From Sphingopyxis macrogoltabida (GTDB taxonomy: Bacteria > Pseudomonadota > Alphaproteobacteria > Sphingomonadales > Sphingomonadaceae), in the NCBI RefSeq assembly GCF_001314325.1, contig NZ_CP009429.1, positions 1,054,501 through 1,118,500 of the forward strand: a stretch of 64,000 nt of DNA, given 5' to 3'. This document shows positions 62,074 to 64,000 of the stretch, piece by piece. A program made the translations under genes and the position numbers. Position 1 is the first letter of the stretch, and each line of letters opens with the position of its first letter. The notes under the pieces are model-generated. The model was not told the origin of the DNA and ran no database searches. It saw only the letters and a list, made by a program, of their open reading frames with translations.

Positions 62074-62146
62074 TTTTTATTTTCCTACATGGGATGTTTC
62101 GCGTTATGCCTGCGAGTCGCACCAGTGCAGAAGCTAGGAGACAACC

Positions 62147-62608
62147 ATGTACCATCCAACTGCCGCCGCCAGACCGGCCAATGAAAGCCTGGCTCGGGTG
62201 CTCGCCCATGCGATCGATGCAGCAGGCAAGCCCCGCCACAGGATCGCCAATGAATGTGGGATGCATCGCGAGACCCTGCTTCGCGTTGCGCGTGGTGAGC
62301 GGCCCATCGGGCTCGACGAAGCAGCGCGTGTGCTTGCCGCCTGTGGAGCTCACCCGCGAGCCAGCATGATCCTCGCTCTCGCCGGTCAGGAAGATCTCGC
62401 TTGCGAGTGGATGCATGGCGAGATGGGCGAGTTTCTCGAAGAATTCTTCACCAGCCTGCCCGTCCATCTTCAGCGGACCCTTGGCCGCCGGATCGAGGAT
62501 CTGAGGCCCCGCTGGGCGGGCGGCACGGCCCAGCTCGTGGCGCGAATGCTTGCCAAGCACATCGATGATTTCGCCAATCGGGACATCACGATGTCTATGC
62601 CCCGGTAA
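62147..62608 (+). CDS. HTH transcriptional regulator
   Basis: 153 aa. The N-terminal helix-turn-helix (RHRIANECGMHRETLLRVAR, GERPIGLDEAARVLAACG) is of the Xre type. The C-terminal half is helical (EWMHGEMGEFLEEFFTSLPV) with no known domain. AGGAGACAACC precedes ATG 62147. It is divergent from the pilin operon and probably regulates it. Not an S24 protein, so not self-cleaving. Confidence 0.7.
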   Translation: MYHPTAAARPANESLARVLAHAIDAAGKPRHRIANECGMHRETLLRVARGERPIGLDEAARVLAACGAHPRASMILALAGQEDLACEWMHGEMGEFLEEFFTSLPVHLQRTLGRRIEDLRPRWAGGTAQLVARMLAKHIDDFANRDITMSMPR

Positions 62609-62613
62609 GCCTG

Positions 62614-62637
62614 AAAGTTCGGAGGGGACCGAACTTT
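62614..62637 (+). promoter_or_regulatory. Hairpin with Shine-Dalgarno-like loop
   Basis: AAAGTTCGG-AGGGGA-CCGAACTTT, a perfect 9-bp stem whose loop carries AGGGGA, ending 4 nt before the AlpA-like start. It could control translation, end the upstream transcript, or be an operator. Confidence 0.5.
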
Positions 62638-62641
62638 ACGA

Positions 62642-62887
62642 ATGAGACCCGCAATGCCGAATTCAATACAAGATGAAACGCACGTCCCTCAACTGGCCGA
62701 AGCACTTCCGCCGGCCCGGCTTCTTAGACTGCCGGAAGTGATGGCCCGTGTCGGGCTACGTCGTTCAGCCATCTATCAGCGGATGAGCGAAGGGCGATTC
62801 CCGAGGTCGCGATCGCTGGGGCCCAAATGTGCAGTTTGGGTCGAGGCGGAAATCGAGGAGTGGATTCGTGCGGTATCGCGAGTTTAG
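62642..62887 (+). CDS. AlpA-family regulator
   Basis: 81 aa. LLRLPEVMARVGLRRSAIYQ, then RMSEGRFPRSRSLGPKCAVW and EAEIEEWIRAV is the standard AlpA/excisionase-like winged HTH pattern. Such proteins control or assist excision of integrative elements. ATG 62642 lies 4 nt after the hairpin; ATG 62654 is also in frame. An intact regulator near the end of an element fits an excision-control role, but this is inference. Confidence 0.8.
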   Translation: MRPAMPNSIQDETHVPQLAEALPPARLLRLPEVMARVGLRRSAIYQRMSEGRFPRSRSLGPKCAVWVEAEIEEWIRAVSRV

Positions 62888-63056
62888 AACTCATGACGCT
62901 GTGATCTATTCGGCTAGGATTCCTCGCGCTAAGCTGTGTCAATGGTTTACTGTTCGCCGTCGCAATGGTTGGGACGTGAACAGACAACTCGCTTTACGGC
63001 AGACGGCCACTCGTAGACCCTGAATTCCCGTTTCGATCTGCTAATAGAAGCGAACA

Positions 63057-63968
63057 TCAAATAACGGGCACCCCATGCTCATCCATCGTCTGCGATAAGT
63101 GTTGGATTAACAATGACGCTGGTACCGATAGCGTCCGCCCGGCAGCGCTGACAATGGACAGCGTCGACAGGTCGACGCGTTCGTCGGAGAGCGGCAGGAA
63201 CACCAGCGCCCCCGCGTCAATTTCGCTGATGGCGTCGAAGGCAGTCAGCCAGCCGACCCCCACGCCGCGGATGGTAAGCGATTTGATCAGGCCGATGCTG
63301 TTGGCTTCCACGATCGCCCGCGGAGAGCCGCCGACATGCCGTCCCCAGGCCGTGTCCAGGACACGGCGAAGTGAAAGACTATCGCTGGGAATGATCAGCG
63401 GATAGCTCGCACATTCGCTAAGGGAGATTTCCTGTCGGCCTGCCAGCTCGTGTGCGGGCGGGACGATGACCCCCAGCCGATAGATCATCGTGCGATCGAG
63501 CCGGATGGTGGGGTTGTCGGGCGGGTTGAAGGTAATGCCAACATCGATGTCGCCAGACAGTACATTATCGATCACGCCCTGCGCTCCGAACACCTCCATG
63601 CGGAACTGGATGGCGGGATAGCGCCGTTGAAACATCGCGATGGCCAGGGCGGTGAATTCGGTCGCGCCCTCGACCAAGCCCATGGCCACGCTGCCGCGGC
63701 GCAGCCCGACCAGATTGTCAATCTCCGAGCGGATCCGCTGCAGGTCACGGCGCCAGCGCCTGACCCCGTCGATCAGCAGTTCGCCCGCCGCCGTCATCTT
63801 CATGCCGGTGGGGGTCCGCTCGAACAGCTGGGTGCCCAGCTCTTCCTCGAGTTGGATGATCTGTCGGTCCACCGCCGATGGTGCGATGTGGAGTACGTCG
63901 GCCGCCCGCCGCAGGGCACCTCGCCGGGCGACTTCATCAAAATATAGGGCGGCTCGGCCAAGTAACAT
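63057..63968 (-). CDS. LysR-family transcriptional regulator
   Basis: 303 aa. The N-terminal winged HTH (ALYFDEVARRGALRRAADVL, HIAPSAVDRQIIQLEEELG) and long linker helix lead to a periplasmic-binding-like effector domain (VDVGITFNPPDNPT, GVGVGWLTAFDAISEIDAGA). GGAG lies before ATG 63968. No target operon is visible inside the window, since its own upstream DNA is cut off by the window end. It may belong to the flanking chromosome or to cargo on the right. Ligand unknown. Confidence 0.88.
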   Translation of the reverse strand: MLLGRAALYFDEVARRGALRRAADVLHIAPSAVDRQIIQLEEELGTQLFERTPTGMKMTAAGELLIDGVRRWRRDLQRIRSEIDNLVGLRRGSVAMGLVEGATEFTALAIAMFQRRYPAIQFRMEVFGAQGVIDNVLSGDIDVGITFNPPDNPTIRLDRTMIYRLGVIVPPAHELAGRQEISLSECASYPLIIPSDSLSLRRVLDTAWGRHVGGSPRAIVEANSIGLIKSLTIRGVGVGWLTAFDAISEIDAGALVFLPLSDERVDLSTLSIVSAAGRTLSVPASLLIQHLSQTMDEHGVPVI

Positions 63969-64000
63969 CGCAGATTCTCCAGGTGATCACATTTTGCGAA

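Larger units (their letters stand above)
61797..62146. promoter_or_regulatory. Divergent promoter region of the tra operon
   Basis: 350 bp between traA and a divergent HTH gene. It holds two GTTC-N7-GTTC sites (61836-61850 and 62059-62073) and CTAGGAA/GTAGGAA repeats at 61860-61866 and 61873-61879, with TTTCCTAC at 62081-62088. It is AT-richer than its neighbours and shows no gene. It is the likely control point for pilus expression. Confidence 0.65.

Noticed and set aside
62888-63056. Attachment site near the right end
   Set aside because: A gap between the AlpA and LysR genes would suit an att site, but no tRNA end or matching repeat from the left of the window could be found.
1-64000. CRISPR arrays, tRNA and rRNA genes
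   Set aside because: No spaced direct repeats or tRNA/rRNA-like stretches were noticed on reading; no tool scan was possible.

Overview
The window reads as part of an integrative and conjugative element or large plasmid from an alphaproteobacterium, most likely a sphingomonad. The evidence is high GC content with matching codon use, a run of small accessory families that I associate with sphingomonad mobile elements (resembling DUF2493, DUF6878, DUF6915, DUF6437, DUF5818 and DUF6961; numbers recalled from memory), and GTTC-N7-GTTC sites of the alphaproteobacterial LexA type. No rRNA, tRNA or CRISPR array was seen.

Layout. (1) Positions 1-7.4 kb: two translationally coupled large tyrosine recombinases (the first cut by the window edge), an ArdC-type antirestriction protein, and a mercury module (merR divergent from merT, a GDCCVxC protein, merB and a MerA-like reductase). 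A C-terminal ardC scrap at 7.7 kb suggests this cargo landed inside an older ardC gene. (2) 7.9-12.6 kb: conserved small accessory genes plus ssb, with several hairpins and terminators. (3) 13.0-18.7 kb: transfer-initiation genes: a ribbon-helix-helix-like protein, the TraD coupling protein and a MobF relaxase. (4) 18.7-20.9 kb: control region with an S24 (CI/LexA-like) repressor, a divergent small Cro-like gene, and a thermonuclease-like gene with small partners. (5) 21.0-43.4 kb: a BREX type 3 phage-defence locus in the order brxR, brxF, brxC, a HEPN-like extra gene, pglX, brxHII, pglZ, brxA and a DNA2/IGHMBP2-like SF1 helicase. pglX is broken by an 854-bp IS5-family element. The helicase is broken by an IS66-family element that is itself broken by a second IS66-family element. 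All three insertions keep clean target duplications, so the parent genes can be rebuilt exactly (924-aa PglX, 598-aa helicase). (6) 43.7-61.8 kb: a compact minus-strand F-type type IV secretion operon: traA, L, E, K, B, dsbC-like, V, C, a membrane gene, trbI, S26 peptidase, W, U, trbC, N, F, H, G. (7) 62.1-64 kb: an HTH gene, an AlpA-like regulator and a LysR regulator.

How it fits together. The relaxase and coupling protein process and deliver DNA to the F-type channel encoded 30 kb away in the opposite orientation, and the BREX island sits between the two transfer modules. Five GTTC-N7-GTTC sites lie in front of the coupling/relaxase genes, a small gene after the relaxase, the S24 repressor, the pilin operon and the divergent HTH gene. 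A second motif (CTAGGAA and close variants) is shared by the repressor promoter and the pilin-operon promoter. Together these suggest that transfer is controlled by DNA damage through LexA, the element's own repressor, or both. The BREX locus as it stands is probably inactive because pglX is split.
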